Below are positions 1 through 12,298 of a stretch of 64,000 nucleotides of DNA, piece after piece. The notes beneath the pieces were generated by a model. It was not told where the DNA came from. It did no database searches and saw only the letters and a program-made list of their open reading frames with translations. Made by a program: the position numbers and the translations under genes. The stretch spans positions 2,615,001 to 2,679,000 of the forward strand of contig NC_081806.1 in NCBI RefSeq assembly GCF_030704535.1. The letters are read 5' to 3'. The stretch comes from Vitis vinifera. Lineage: Eukaryota > Streptophyta > Magnoliopsida > Vitales > Vitaceae. Each line of letters opens with the position of its first letter. The first letter of the stretch is position 1.

Positions 1-28
1 TTCTATTAGTCATTTAATAATTTTCCAG

Positions 29-3000
29 GATGCTGGTCCGATGGCACATCCTGTACGGCCACATTCTTACATCAAGGTCGGCAATTGTGTTCTTTATCTA
101 ATAACTTTTTCTTGTAAAGATATTACCTCACCCTAAAACATTCCTTACTATTTGCTTGTAAACTGTGTTTATAATATTGCTTTTTTTCCCCTTGACAGAT
201 GGACAACTTCTACACAGGTAAGTTTGTGTTTTCTGTGATTTGATGTGGGTCATGCAAATATTTTTCTTTTCATGTCAACTTGTTTGAACGTTTGGCCATT
301 TGACGGTTTTTTCTATGTTGGATATGATCATCATTGATTTGGGGCATTTGCTGACTTCAACTTGCAGTCACGGTACATTTTACCAATCTGTTTGCAATTT
401 TTTAAAATTCAATATTTCTTGTTTGTTTATTCTTGGAAATATAGTAACTTTTTCTTCTTTTATCTTTTTGATTACAGGTTTATGAAAAGGTGTGAGTTTT
501 CTCCCTCCTCCTGGGGCCCAGGAAGGAGAAAAAAAAAAACTGCTGTGAATGTGTTATTGATGTCTTTTTATTGTCCAACTTATTAGGGTGCTGAAGTTGT
601 CAGGATGTACAAAACCTTGCTAGGAAGTCAAGGATTCCGAAAAGTAAGAACATGATCTAATTCACATATGATGATTATTTACTTTAAATAACAATGTTGC
701 CTCATCTTTGGAAAGTTAATCTTTACTTTCTCCACATTTCAGGGCATGGATCTTTATTTTAAGAGGCATGATGGGCAAGCTGTAACCTGTGAAGATTTCT
801 TTGCTGCCATGAGAGATGCAAATGATGCAGATTTTGCTAATTTCTTGTTGTGGTATGAGCTTGTCCTCTTCTGTTGTTAATATTCATCAAATTACATTGA
901 TGCTTACGCTTTGGAATGGGATAAAACTGCAGGTACTCCCAAGCTGGTACGCCTCTCGTGAAGGTTACTTCTTCCTACAATGCTGAAGCCCATACTTACT
1001 CTTTGAAGTTTAGGTATGGATGCCTAGGAATCTTCTTACAAGAGTATCAACTTTCCTGTTTTTTGAGTTATTACATCATTGATAACTTGTTTTTGATGGG
1101 GCATCCTCTCAGTCAAGAGGTTCCACCAACTCCAGGACAGCCAGTGAAAGAACCAATGTTCATTCCTGTTGCAGTAGGTTTCCTGGACTCAACTGGCAAG
1201 GAGATGCCCCTCTCATCTGTGTATCATGATGGGACTTTGCAGTCTGTTGTGAGCAATGATCAGCCAACTTACACTACAGTTCTTCGAGTAACAAAGGTCA
1301 GTTCTGAAATCACCATGTAAGACTATGGTTGCAAGATCCGCATCTCTTTATGTTGTCACGTCTGGATGTGACTGTTGCCCACATCAGGTGCAGGCATGAC
1401 TTTTGATGTCTTTCTTAATCCTTGAATCTGAAGGGCAACCTTCAGGAACATGGAAGATTAGGAATTAAGCCTGAAAAAGAAAACCAGTGAACAGAAGAAG
1501 AATTTGTGTGTATCAATTGTTTTTCCTATAACAACTTTTATATTGGTATTATGCAGAAAGAAGAAGAATTTTTGTTCTCTGATATATCTGAGAAGCCAAT
1601 TGCATCTCTTTTGCGGGGCTACAGTGCTCCTATTCGTCTGGACACTGATCTCACGGACAGCGATTTGTTTTTCCTTCTTGCTCATGATTCAGATGAGTTC
1701 AACCGGTACATCTTTGCCATGTCTTATTCCTTATTTTTACAGTATGGTTAAGCAATTAATGTAAGTTTCTTATCGGTTTCTTCTTTTCCTTTTTCTTCTC
1801 TTGTTCCTTGTGTCTCTCTAGTTGGGAGGCTGGGCAGGTGTTGGCAAGGAAGCTGATGCTTGGTTTAGTGGCTGATTTCCAACAAAATAGACCATTGGTT
1901 CTGAATCCAAAGTTTGTGCATGGGCTCAAAAGCATACTTCTTGACTCAAGCTTGGATAAAGTATTTATGAAGCAGTGTTTCTTTTCTTAAATAGAATTTT
2001 GGACTTTTTTTCCCTCATTTTGGTTTATATGCACTACACCAACTTGAATTGTTCTATATCCAGGAATTCATTGCAAAGGCAATAACACTGCCGGGTGAAG
2101 GGGAGATCATGGACATTATGGAAGTTGCCGATCCTGATGCAGTGCATGCTGTTCGATCTTTCATCAGGAAGCAGCTGGCGTCTGAACTGAGAGCAGAGCT
2201 CCTTAGCACAGTATGCTATCTTCCAAGGAGTAACTATTTTTTATTTCCACTTCTATATTAACCTTTGTCTAGAAATTAACTTTGCCTTTATATATTAAAC
2301 AGGTTGAAAAGAATAGGAGCTCGGAGGATTATGTGTTTAACCATCCTAATATGGCTAGACGTGCACTGAAGAATGTTGCCCTTGGTCTGTGTTATTCAGA
2401 ATGATTTTTCATAAGAGAGATTTAATCAAACTTCAGTACTAATTGTATCTTTCTTTTGCATTTATATAGGATATCTTGCATTATTGGATGATCCAGAACT
2501 CACCGAGCTTGCATTGCACGAATATAGAACTGCTGCAAATATGACTGAACAGTTTGCAGCTCTGGCTGCCATAGCCCAGATCCCTGGTAAGACCCGTGAT
2601 GATGTATTGGCTGACTTCTACAGCAAGTGGCAGCAAGACTTTTTGGTAAGCCTCTAGCTCAGTAACTCTTGGTTGACCTGTATAGCTAAATAATCTGTAA
2701 AAATTTGTAGTTGAAATGCTCAGTAGCTTACAAGATATTTTAAAAAATTCTTTATTATAGCAAGAATATGTAATTAATTTGCTTTATGTCCTGGACAACT
2801 AGTTTTTCTGATTCAGTTCATTGAGGTCCTATCATTTTTTTTTTAAATCATGAGAAGACACAATCCACAGTAGTGACTAGTCATCACCCAGGCTTGCAAA
2901 TTTGGTCTACTGATCTCCTAGTAAAGTTTTTAAATTGGTTTCATTTTCTTCCAGGTTGTCAATAAATGGTTTGCCCTTCAAGCCATGGCAGACATTCCTC

Positions 3001-3730
3001 AGAATGTTGAGAATGTTCGTAACCTCTTAAACCATCCAGCTTTTGACTTACGTAATCCAAACAAGGTGAGTGACCTCCCTCTCTTGTATATGCGCACCTC
3101 CATGCACGTACAGACAAGTGCACATCAGATTATTGAACTTGGGATATCCCCATAAAACAGGTATACTCGCTGATTGGAGGATTCTGTGGATCTCCTGTGA
3201 ATTTCCACGCAAAGGACGGGTCAGGCTATAAGTTCTTGGGAGAAATGGTGGTGCAACTGGATAAGATCAACCCTCAGGTTTGTTGGGAGTATTTCCCATC
3301 ATGGCTTCTCGTTATTTAATGTTTTTGTATTACATACTTTTTCCTGTTCGCCATCTGCAGGTGGCCTCTCGCATGGTGTCTGCCTTCTCAAGATGGAAGC
3401 GTTATGATGATACTCGGAAAAGCCTTGCGAAGGTAAGAAAAGCCCTTCCCATCATCGCCTCATATGTGCGATCCAGTTCATGTTCTTTTTAAATTTGTTC
3501 ATCACACCATACATATAACTATTATCTGACCTCACATCAACATACAAACACTGATATATATACACAGATACATACAATTTCTTATTTTATTTTTTAAAAA
3601 AGAGCCCACCTGATTATCATAGTGATGTTTAAATTCTGGTGTTTTACAGGCACAGTTGGAGATGATAGTAGCCTGCAATGGACTGTCTGAGAATGTGTAT
3701 GAAATTGCCTCCAAAAGCTTAGCTGCTTAA
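29..3730 (+). CDS. M1-family aminopeptidase (puromycin-sensitive / alanyl aminopeptidase), C-terminal part, 5' end outside window
   Basis: Zinc aminopeptidase of family M1, which removes N-terminal residues from peptides. Only the last 17 exons lie here: 29-76, 199-217, 368-372, 478-489, 587-643, 743-852, 933-1013, 1113-1296, 1557-1705, 1822-1960, 2064-2210, 2303-2384, 2470-2645, 2955-3065, 3161-3277, 3361-3432, 3650-3730. They sum to 1590 nt with consistent phases, giving 529 residues and TAA. The first residues ([16 protein letters not shown]) fall just after the catalytic core of the family, so HExxH and the zinc ligands must be upstream of base 1. What remains is the Ig-like DUF3458 segment ([14 protein letters not shown]) and the helical ARM-like C-terminal domain, ending [13 protein letters not shown]. 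The sequence closely follows plant PepN-type enzymes as I recall them (e.g. Arabidopsis At1g63770). No lesion was seen. Two consecutive exons are only 5 and 12 nt long. Confidence 0.93.
368..489 (+). other. Two consecutive microexons (5 nt and 12 nt) of the M1 aminopeptidase
   Basis: Exon 199-217 ends in phase 1 (…TAC ACA G). To continue the family sequence DNFYTVTVYEKGAE, the only in-frame path uses TCACG at 368-372 (preceded by ttgcag, followed by gtacat). GTTTATGAAAAG at 478-489 follows (preceded by ttacag, followed by gtgtga), then 587-643. The phases close exactly. Exons this small are easily missed by gene finders. Confidence 0.85.
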
Positions 3731-6582
3731 GAATCTATTATTTTACCTCCACTCTTTTTTAATAGGCTATGAATCGGTCAAACTGTGTTGTGGAAAGCTG
3801 GTTTCCCATATAGAAAATATAAATAAAATGACCAGGATGTGTTGTGGTTGGTGGGATCTTTAATAAAATATGATATCCCCCTCACACTTCACATACTGGT
3901 GGAAGTGCCTTGTGTTATAGAAACTATTTTCATCATGGAGATCTTTTTGTGTTTTGGACTTCAATTACTTTGGCCCTGTTTCAGAACTGTTCTTGGTTCA
4001 TAGTGGTTTGTTTTGTCAAGGGAACGAACCTACCTTCGATAATATAAATATTCATTACAAGTTGAGGAAAAAAATATCTCATCATAAGGATATGTTTCTC
4101 TGTTTAATATTAGATGAGGGAAGAAAAAGCATCCCATGGCCATACATATTTGACTGATTCACACCTTGGCTTTAATTAATGGTGAAAAATAATGGGGGGC
4201 TTTCCAAGGGGATGTTGTGATCTTAATGTGCACAATGGATATGTCTTAAACAAAAAGTGGGGTTCCCCACTAATCATGATTGAATCGCACCATCATGTAG
4301 GCCATGTTGAAATTTAATTTTTCTAAATGAATTAAATTGACTTAAGTCTTTATCTCTTGCCTAAAATTAGGTTTAAGTGCCTATCTTCCTCACCAATGTG
4401 GGATGCTTCTTAAATATTTCTTCGACTACCATTCAACCCTTTTTTGTTTTGCCATGAAAACAAGGTCTCAAAATATAAGTTGATGGTGAGACTTTTGTCC
4501 CTAAATTTGATTGTTTGATGGATTTATATCCGAGAAGGAGAAGAATATTCAATCATGAATGAAAAAATAAAAAGAGAGGGTTAGGGGATAGGGGTCAATT
4601 TGGGTATTATAAATATGAGGGGATAAATGGGAAGGAAGAAAATATAAAGAAAAAATGAAAAAAATAAAAATAAAAAGTAATAAAAAAAATTATATTTAAA
4701 ATTAATAAATTATTTCTATACTTGTTCTTTTATCTATTATATTAATTTCTCACCTACATAAAAGATGAAGAATTTGAAAATTCATTAACTTTTAATTAAT
4801 TTCTATTTTATTTTATTTTTTAATATTTTCATGATAAATGAAACATGAGATTTTGATTTTATTTTGATTTTTTTTTCTTACTACTTTTGATATTAAGATA
4901 CCAAAGTAAAGTTTAATTAGGAATGAGAATGGGAATTCCATCATGAGCTTGTGAAGTCAAAAATAATGAGTATTCCTAACCCCACCTCAAGCAAAGACCC
5001 CACTTGGTGGCCAAAATCAATCAAAATCCAATAAAAGTAATTAGGGTTTAAGGACAAAGAAAAATATTATTATATTGAATTTTTCCTATATTATATTTTA
5101 AATGATCATATACCACATTTATTATAAAAAAAAATTAAAAATGTGACCAAAAAATAGGAAGAAAAGTGCTAAGTACATTGTTGTAGGAATTATTTGCAAG
5201 ATCAAATTATAAAGGAGTTCATTATGAACAAAATGGAGCAACACAAAACCCAAATAGAAGACCATGAATCTTGGTGGGTGGGACCATGGCCAAACCAAAC
5301 CAAACCCACCAACCCATAAGTCCCATAGGCCCCTTGTGGTGGACCCAAGACCCAAACCTTGGAAATTTAGCCTTTTCCTACATGTAGGTGAACCATAAAG
5401 TTGAGGAGTACCCATGAAGTGAGAAAAGGTAAAATCTTAAGAGGGTGCCCCAAAAAGATAGGGCATCAATTTCAGAGAGATTAAAAAGTAGGGCAATTGA
5501 GTGGTGAAGTTGGTTTTAACCTTTAGGCGGCGACTAAAGGTGGAGAGCTTTAGGGGTGGGACCCGGGGCTTACTCACCAAGGACATCAAGAAGTGGATGG
5601 GCACACGTGCACACTTTGACAAAAGCCAAGCAGAACTATATTAATCAAAAGTGTAACTAAACTAACAAGAAACTATAGTTTAATTTTGGCATAATTTTAA
5701 TGGTCCCCTTTATGTTACACATTTACCCTTTCCAACCCCATGAAATTGCACCTATTTTTCAAGTCTAAAAAGCATTTATGAAGCTTGGGTGCATTCACCA
5801 ACTTCAACTCTACTAATTTTAGAGCTAATTGAGCTACCACCATCTCATAAGTTACCTACCATTTTCGATAATAAAACCGTTTAGCAAGAAAAAAAAATCA
5901 TTAATATCAATTTTGAAACAAAGAAAGAGTCGATTTATTTACCCTCGATTAGAACCCTAATATCGACGTAAATTATTAAATTTTTAGATTTTTACTTTGT
6001 ATACGACTGTACATAAAGTGAATTTTTATCTCGAAAGTGAATTTTTTTTTTAATTGAGAGTAAAATGGTGCACACGTTTGAAATGAAGAGGATATGCCAC
6101 ATTTAATGTGCAAGTAGATATCAGGTGCACCCATAAATATGCCAAGTAGAGGAGAAATTATAGGCTAATATCAGGGGTAAAAGAGTAAATTTCATGTCAC
6201 CACTTAACACCAGGGATCCATCTTAGGATGTAGTTCGGGTCTTCAATTATCACATAGAAATGAAGTCATTGCCGTGTTTGACCTTAAAAGCGATTGTTAT
6301 TAACAAACAAAATTTGAGAGAGAGAGAGGGAGAGGGAGAGGGAGAGATTTGAAGGTGGCTTCATAAATCTGAATTCTTGGTTTCTTCTCTCTTTTTCTTC
6401 TCCAAAATCTCTGTTTGGTTCCTCTGAATTTTTTCTTTTCATTTTCTGTTTCTCAATCGAATTCGGATTACGTATTGAATTTTCTCGGGAAAATTTCGCA
6501 TTTTCGCGAGAAAATTTGAGGAAGGCCGGATTCGCGGATGAAACGAGACGTTTCTCGGGAGAATTAAGTTCGAGGAGCGGAG
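3731..6582. other. Intergenic: 3' UTR of the aminopeptidase, AT-rich spacer, 5' region of the next gene
   Basis: The first few hundred bases are the likely 3' UTR, with AATAAA-like signals around 3821 and 3861. The rest is AT-rich with homopolymer runs and short chance ORFs that have no family resemblance. A purine-rich GA tract at about 6316-6348 and pyrimidine-rich sequence to about 6450 mark the probable 5' UTR of the gene starting at 6583. No gene was recognised. Confidence 0.6.
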
Positions 6583-9526
6583 ATGAGAAGCGTGAATGGA
6601 GATACGAGAAGTATGAACAGCGCTTTGGAGACTATAAACGCTGCTGCAACTGCGATCGCCTCAGCTGAGAATCGTGTGCCTCAACCTACCGTTCAGGTAA
6701 TTCATCTGATTTTTCCTTTGGTGTTGTTAATTGGATTGATTGAGTTTAGGATGGTAGGTTGTCTAAGATCCGATTGTGTGATTCAAGATCTGTTGATCGA
6801 TATCGGTTTCTTTTTCTTTGGTTATTTGGTGGCGTTGATTTGTTGTTTGACTGTGCTTGGATTGTTATCTATTGTCTTGAATGTTTTCTTGAGCTCCTGG
6901 AAAATTAATAATTTTGTTGTAGTCTTAGAAATTTTGGTTCGTGAAAAAATTGATTGGAGATTTTTGCGACACCGACATATGGAGGTGTCAAATTTGCAAA
7001 CCACCGTGCTTGTTTACTTCAAGATTGGTTAAGAGCTGTCATATGTAGGACGCTTTCCACCATCGTTAATTAGGGAGTGAAGGTGGTCTTGAATCACCCT
7101 GTCGACGAGTTTGTATCCTAGTTTTCTGATTGTTTTTTACTATGTTTAAGCATTAGAAGGCAGTGGATCACAATTAGGCAGAGCATCTCTGTTGTATAAT
7201 TTAATTTTTGAAGTGTGAGTTAGATGAGAAATTTGATTGAAATTCAGAATTTATTGATGTAATAATTGTTTTCTGTCATTTGGTTTACTGGTGGTTGAAG
7301 GTTGGATGACCAAATTTTTTAGATAAGTTGTCTGATCTATTCTATATCATATAGATCGGTTAAGGCAGATTCCAGGCTGTCATGTTTCCAGTACTGTTTT
7401 TACTTTTGTCCTGTAGAACTAAAAGCACTGCCCAGGCAAAATATGATCAGGCAACATCCTCCTCAGGCTGTCATATGCTTCCTGCACCATTTTTTACTAT
7501 TTTTTTTATTGCCGTTACTCCATTCCTAGTTCTCTCCTTTTTTTTTCTCCTTTTTTGTTTTTAATTAAATTCCATTTCATCAATTCCTAGGCCTCTGTCA
7601 TGTCAGATGATCTTAGATGATGTAAGATATACCTCTGGTTGTAGGAGCTTGCATCTCTTTATAATTTCAAAAGGTTTGCCTTCTTGGGCATGGAACAGAA
7701 GGAAGAGTATAGAATATTTAGGTTTGGCACTTCATGCATGTTTGATGATCATTGAGTTGGACCTGTTCTCTGTTAAGCTAGGCATTTAAAAAAGTGGTGA
7801 TGTCTTTCAAACCCTTTGATGCTAGGGGAGAAAATTTGTATTCTGATTGCATTTGTTGCCATCATTTTATAACCTAGTTAGCTCTTTTCAATGCTTGTGA
7901 TGGCTCTCAGGTGGGTAAAACAACTAACATGGCATTTCTTGATCTGATAACCTTGAGTTGCATAGTTTAATAGTTGAAAAGGAGCCCCTTTTTATCAGCC
8001 ATTTGCTATACTCTAGCATCATTTTTTATGGGAAGTCTAGAATTACAGGTTTTATTCAGGAGTTTAGTGTATATTCTCCATGGATGGGAATTGAACTGTC
8101 ATTTTCTTTAGTTATTTGGTTCTTTTCTTGATAGCTGATGAAGATTACCATCTCCTGTTAAAAAAGCTAATAATCTGTTATCATTTTTTATTACATGCAG
8201 AAAAGAAGATGGGGGAGCTGCTGGGGTGAATATTGGTGTTTTAGATCTCCTAAAGACAAACGTATTGGGCATGCAGTCCTTGCTCCTGAATCGAGAGCTC
8301 CTGGAAGTGGTGTCCCTGCAGCTGAAAATCTGACACAGGCACCCACCATAGTGCTACCCTTTGTTGCTCCTCCCTCATCTCCGGCATCTTTCCTTCAATC
8401 GGAACCTCCTTCTGCAACTCAATCACCATCTGGGTTATTGTCCCTCACCTCCATTAATGCCAATATATATTCTCCAGGCGGGCCTGCCTCCATTTTTGCC
8501 ATTGGACCTTATGCCCACGAGACCCAGCTAGTCTCACCCCCTGTGTTCTCAACCTTCACCACTGAACCATCAACTGCTCCCTTCACTCCTCCCCCTGAGT
8601 CAGTCCACTTGACCACACCCTCTTCCCCTGAAGTGCCATTTGCTCAACTCTTTGATCCAAACAACCGCAATGGTGAGGCTGGCCATAGATTTCTATTATC
8701 TCAATATGAATTTCAGTCCTATCAACTTTACCCTGGAAGCCCAGTTGGCCACCTTATCTCACCGAGCTCAGGGATCTCAGGTTCTGGCACCTCCTCTCCC
8801 TTTCCTGACCGTGACTTTGTTTGTAGTGGTAGTTCCCAATTCCTTGAATTCCGAGCAGGTGGACCTCCCAAGCTCCTGACCCTTGATAAACTGTCCAACC
8901 ATGAGTGGGGATCACGGATAGGTTCTGGTTCAATCACCCCGGATGCTCTGGGTCCACCATCTCGTGATGGTTCTGTTCTGGATCGTCAGGTTTCTGATGT
9001 GATACATCCACCATCTGGTGATGATTCTGTTCTGGATCGCCAGATTTCTGATGTTGCTTCACATTCACTTTCAGACAGTGGATGCCCCAACAATGAAATT
9101 ATGGTTGATCATAGAGTCTCATTTGAGTTGACTGCAGAAGACGTCGTCAGATGTGTTGAAAAGGACTCAGCAGCTCTAGTTAAAGCTGTATCGGCTTCTC
9201 TGCAAAATCCAGCAACAGTTGAAATAGATGAAAATTCAAGGGAAGTGGTTGTTGATTCTGAAGGTCGTGTTGGGGAAACAGCCAATAACCCACCAGAGAA
9301 AGCTCCAGAAGATGCAAATGGGGAGGAGGGACAACCTCATCATAAGCAACGCTCCATCACTCTTGGGTCTGCTAAAGAATTCAATTTTGACAATGCTGAT
9401 GGAGGACATTCAGATAAGCCCAATATTAGCTCCGACTGGTGGGCCAATGAGAAGGTTGTAGGGAAGGAGGTTGGCGCCAGTAAGAATTGGTCCATCTTCC
9501 ATATGATGCAGCCAAGTGTGAGCTAA
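6583..9526 (+). CDS. Hydroxyproline-rich glycoprotein family protein (At5g52430/At4g25620-like), function unknown
   Basis: Two exons, 6583-6696 (38 codons) and 8201-9526, joined in phase 0 across a 1.5-kb intron (GT at 6697, AG at 8199-8200), give 479 residues. Exon 1 encodes MRSVNGDTRSMNSALETINA. Exon 2 opens with KRRWGSCWGEYWCFRSPK, a motif I associate with this plant-specific family. A long Ser/Pro/Thr-rich low-complexity region follows (about residues 60-215), with APPSSPASF, TPPPESVHL and SPFPDRDF. An acidic region follows with a short internal repeat (PPSRDGSVLDRQVSD, then PPSGDDSVLDRQISD, around residues 292-325). There is no signal peptide, so despite the family name it is unlikely to be a secreted wall glycoprotein. 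A nuclear or cytosolic location is an inference. The ATG chosen is the first in the exon and follows a GA-rich leader. Confidence 0.85.
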
Positions 9527-10903
9527 CTACAACTCATCCCCGAGGTACCTCCCATTCTCCTGGAGGCATCGCTAGTGGGGGTTGTGTACTAAACAGAATA
9601 ATTGATAAATCAAATTGTAGAAAAATTTTGGGTTTTGAATTGGAAGCAAGAACGCATAGCAGGACTGACCCATAAACGAAGGCTGTTTTTGAAGGACTTC
9701 TTGACCTGAAAAATGGGTAGCAGATGGAAATGTTTTGTTAGGGCTTAGTATGAATAGTGCAATATTTTCCTCTCACGCAGAAACACAAACTAACAGCACT
9801 CTTCAGACATTTTGTATGTTTAGTCGTTTTCCTTCTCATTTGTAATGTAATATAAATAATATGATAGAACAGTTGTAACAGTGATGTTGATCATGATTAA
9901 TGATTATACTGATACTTTTTAACTCATTAGACCAAAATTTCTTTCAATGCATTGATGCTATTATTGTGTCTTAACTGTCCACGCCAGCTCGAACCGCCGC
10001 CCATATGGAGTGGCTGCTGCCCCATGGAGGGTCAGCGACCAAGCAGGCATCTCCCACTTTCCCAACACTTTCCCAACTTTAAACTTGTTTGTGAATAGAA
10101 TACACGTGTTTGATTGATTATCTCGTTTCAATGAATAGGGTCTGATAGCTGAAAATTTCTTTTCTTTTTCTTTTCCACATTCACATTTGTCATTTGCTGT
10201 TGTTCATTTTTCGCTTGCATGCATCTCTCAACACTGGTGCTGCATTTCTATTTTGGTTGACTCGTTTCTTCATAAGGCAGCGTAGAGCCCTTCTAGAAAG
10301 AACTTAATACTTGACAAATTTTTACAAATTTTAAAAACATTTAAAATGATTCCTAAAATACCATTTATTGGCGATTCTTCCAGAAAAAAAAAAAAAAATC
10401 GTTATTATAAACAAAAAAACATGTTAATCGAACTTACTTAATTTTAATCTTTTCTAGAAGTAAAATTTGTTGATACTTTCGAAGACCCAATTCAACCCAC
10501 TTAAAAATTAAAATTAGAAATAATTTCAAATGACACGAGGAAGAAAAATTAAATTTAAAGACAAAAATTAATAAACTAATCCCCATTCCATTCCAGGAAG
10601 CAAGGGTGAAACCCACCAAATCTCTAGTCCAAACTGGAATGCTTGAAAGCAAGGGTGTCCTTGAATTAATGAAAAAAAAAAAAAAAACGGAAATTCAGCG
10701 ACCCCTATTGTTGACCATAGAATCCTTTGACCTTCTAGAGACCCTCCAATGTTTTCCTTTCCTCTATCCTTATATATATCCCTCCTCCTGCACCACTGCC
10801 GCCACTATCGCCAGCCCAACCACCGCTACCACCACCACTACCACCATTTTTTGAAGCTTTTTCCGGTTCTGGGACTTGAAGTGCATATTGGGAATTTCGA
10901 ATA
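9527..10903. other. Intergenic: 3' UTR and AT-rich spacer, then promoter and leader of the BTB gene
   Basis: The 3' UTR runs to about 9900. An AT-rich stretch with several poly-A runs follows (10384-10398, 10672-10686). No gene was recognised. The last 130 bases hold a TATA box and a GCC/ACC-rich leader for the gene at 10904. Confidence 0.6.
10770..10779 (+). promoter_or_regulatory. Probable TATA box of the BTB/WD40 gene
   Basis: The sequence ttatatatat lies about 130 bases upstream of the ATG at 10904 in a CT-rich context, which fits a leader of roughly 100 bases. Confidence 0.5.
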
Positions 10904-12298
10904 ATGCCACCTTATGCACCGATGATGCCTCCAAGCGGCAGAAAGGAATCCAACATCGTCACCATCGACGTTGGCGGCCAGATTTTTCAGACTACCAAAC
11001 AAACCCTAACCCTAGCCGGCCCCAAATCTCTGTTCTCCAAGATTTTAGACTTGCCGGCGTCGGCCCAGATCGGATTTCCCTTCATCGACCGAGACCCGGA
11101 CTTGTTTTCAATCCTTCTGTCTTTGCTTCGTACTGGTAATCTTCCGTCAAAGGCCAAAGCTGTTGATCTCCAAGACCTCTTTTCGGAAGCCAAATTCTAT
11201 GGTATTGAGAGCCTTCTCGTCTCTTCTCTATCTAACCCATCTCAGTTCGACGCCTTCAATCTTGAGAAATCGCTGATTTTGCCGTTGAACGGCAGGGATT
11301 CGCCGTCGGCGATATCGACCACAATGTTCGGGTCAGTGCATGTGGCGCATGGCTCTAAGATCACGTCTTTTGATTGGTCTCTGCAGAGGAAATCCACAAT
11401 TTTGACGCGGTTCTCCGCCGTCGACTCTCTCCTCGCTTTATCGCCGTCAGTGGCGGCTGCCGGGGCCACCGACTTTTCGGGTTTGCAGATTCTCGATCTC
11501 GAAAACGGGTATGTGAAAGAGACCTTGAATTGGGAAAACGTGACCAGGTCTAGTTCAACAGTTCAAGCAATTGGGTCCTCCCCTAAATTCTTGTTCACTA
11601 GTTTTGAATCGGGCAGGCGAAATTCAAATTCGATCGTTGTTTTTGACATCGAAAACTTGAAGCCGGTTTCTGAAATTGGTACTAATGAAATTTATGGTGC
11701 TGATCTCGATTCAGGCATTCCCGCAACGAAATTGAGTTGGATTTCGGATTATAATCTGTTAATGGCCTCTGGATCTCATAGTGGGCCTTCAGGAGTATGC
11801 GGCAACATCAAATTATGGGATGTGAGGTCTGGAAATTTAGTATGGGAATTGAAGGAGAAAGTAGATTGCTTTTCAGATGTCACGGTTTCGGAAAACTTGT
11901 CTGCAATTTTCAAAGTTGGTGTGAATTCAGGGGAGGTGTTCCTCATGGATTTAAGAAATCTTGGTGCTATGAATACATGGGTTCCCACCGGGGAGACGAG
12001 AAGGGTGGTTAATGGGAAAAAAGAAGGTGTCGGGTGTAAGATTGGAAGCCATGGGAATCAAGTTTTTTGTAGTAAGGGAGGGAATTTGGAGTTATGGTCT
12101 GAGGTTTTCATGGGTTCTACGATAAAGAGTGAAGATGGGTTGCAGGAGAGGGTATATAGGAGGAATTTGATGGGTAGAGCAAAGGACATGGGAGGATCAA
12201 GGATAACCCACTTGAGCTTTGGGGGGAACAAAATGTTTGTGACAAGGAAAGACCAGCAGTCTGTCGAGGTTTGGCAGAGTTCAGTAAGGGGATTTTGA
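10904..12298 (+). CDS. BTB/POZ (T1/KCTD-type) domain protein with C-terminal WD40-like repeats (At5g41330-like)
   Basis: A single exon of 464 codons. Residues about 17-107 form a potassium-channel-tetramerisation-type BTB domain: NIVTIDVGGQIFQTTKQTL is its first strand-helix signature, followed by DRDPDLFSILLSLLRTGNLP. From about residue 140 the sequence has WD40/YVTN-like blades, such as ISDYNLLMASGSHSGPSG, followed by GNIKLWDVRSGNLVWEL. Plant proteins with this pairing are thought to be Cullin-3 substrate adaptors: the BTB domain binds CUL3 and the propeller binds a substrate. That role is family inference and no substrate can be named. There is no membrane segment or signal peptide. The gene is intact and intronless, with a TATA box 125-135 bases upstream. 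Confidence 0.9.
   Translation: MPPYAPMMPPSGRKESNIVTIDVGGQIFQTTKQTLTLAGPKSLFSKILDLPASAQIGFPFIDRDPDLFSILLSLLRTGNLPSKAKAVDLQDLFSEAKFYGIESLLVSSLSNPSQFDAFNLEKSLILPLNGRDSPSAISTTMFGSVHVAHGSKITSFDWSLQRKSTILTRFSAVDSLLALSPSVAAAGATDFSGLQILDLENGYVKETLNWENVTRSSSTVQAIGSSPKFLFTSFESGRRNSNSIVVFDIENLKPVSEIGTNEIYGADLDSGIPATKLSWISDYNLLMASGSHSGPSGVCGNIKLWDVRSGNLVWELKEKVDCFSDVTVSENLSAIFKVGVNSGEVFLMDLRNLGAMNTWVPTGETRRVVNGKKEGVGCKIGSHGNQVFCSKGGNLELWSEVFMGSTIKSEDGLQERVYRRNLMGRAKDMGGSRITHLSFGGNKMFVTRKDQQSVEVWQSSVRGF

Noticed and set aside
1458-1685. Antisense ORF across an aminopeptidase exon
   Set aside because: Shadow of the true exon 1557-1705 and its intron flanks.
6697-8200. ORFs of 60-100 codons in the intron of the proline-rich protein gene
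   Set aside because: They lie between well-placed GT and AG sites, and their translations are hydrophobic, intron-like and unrelated to any family.
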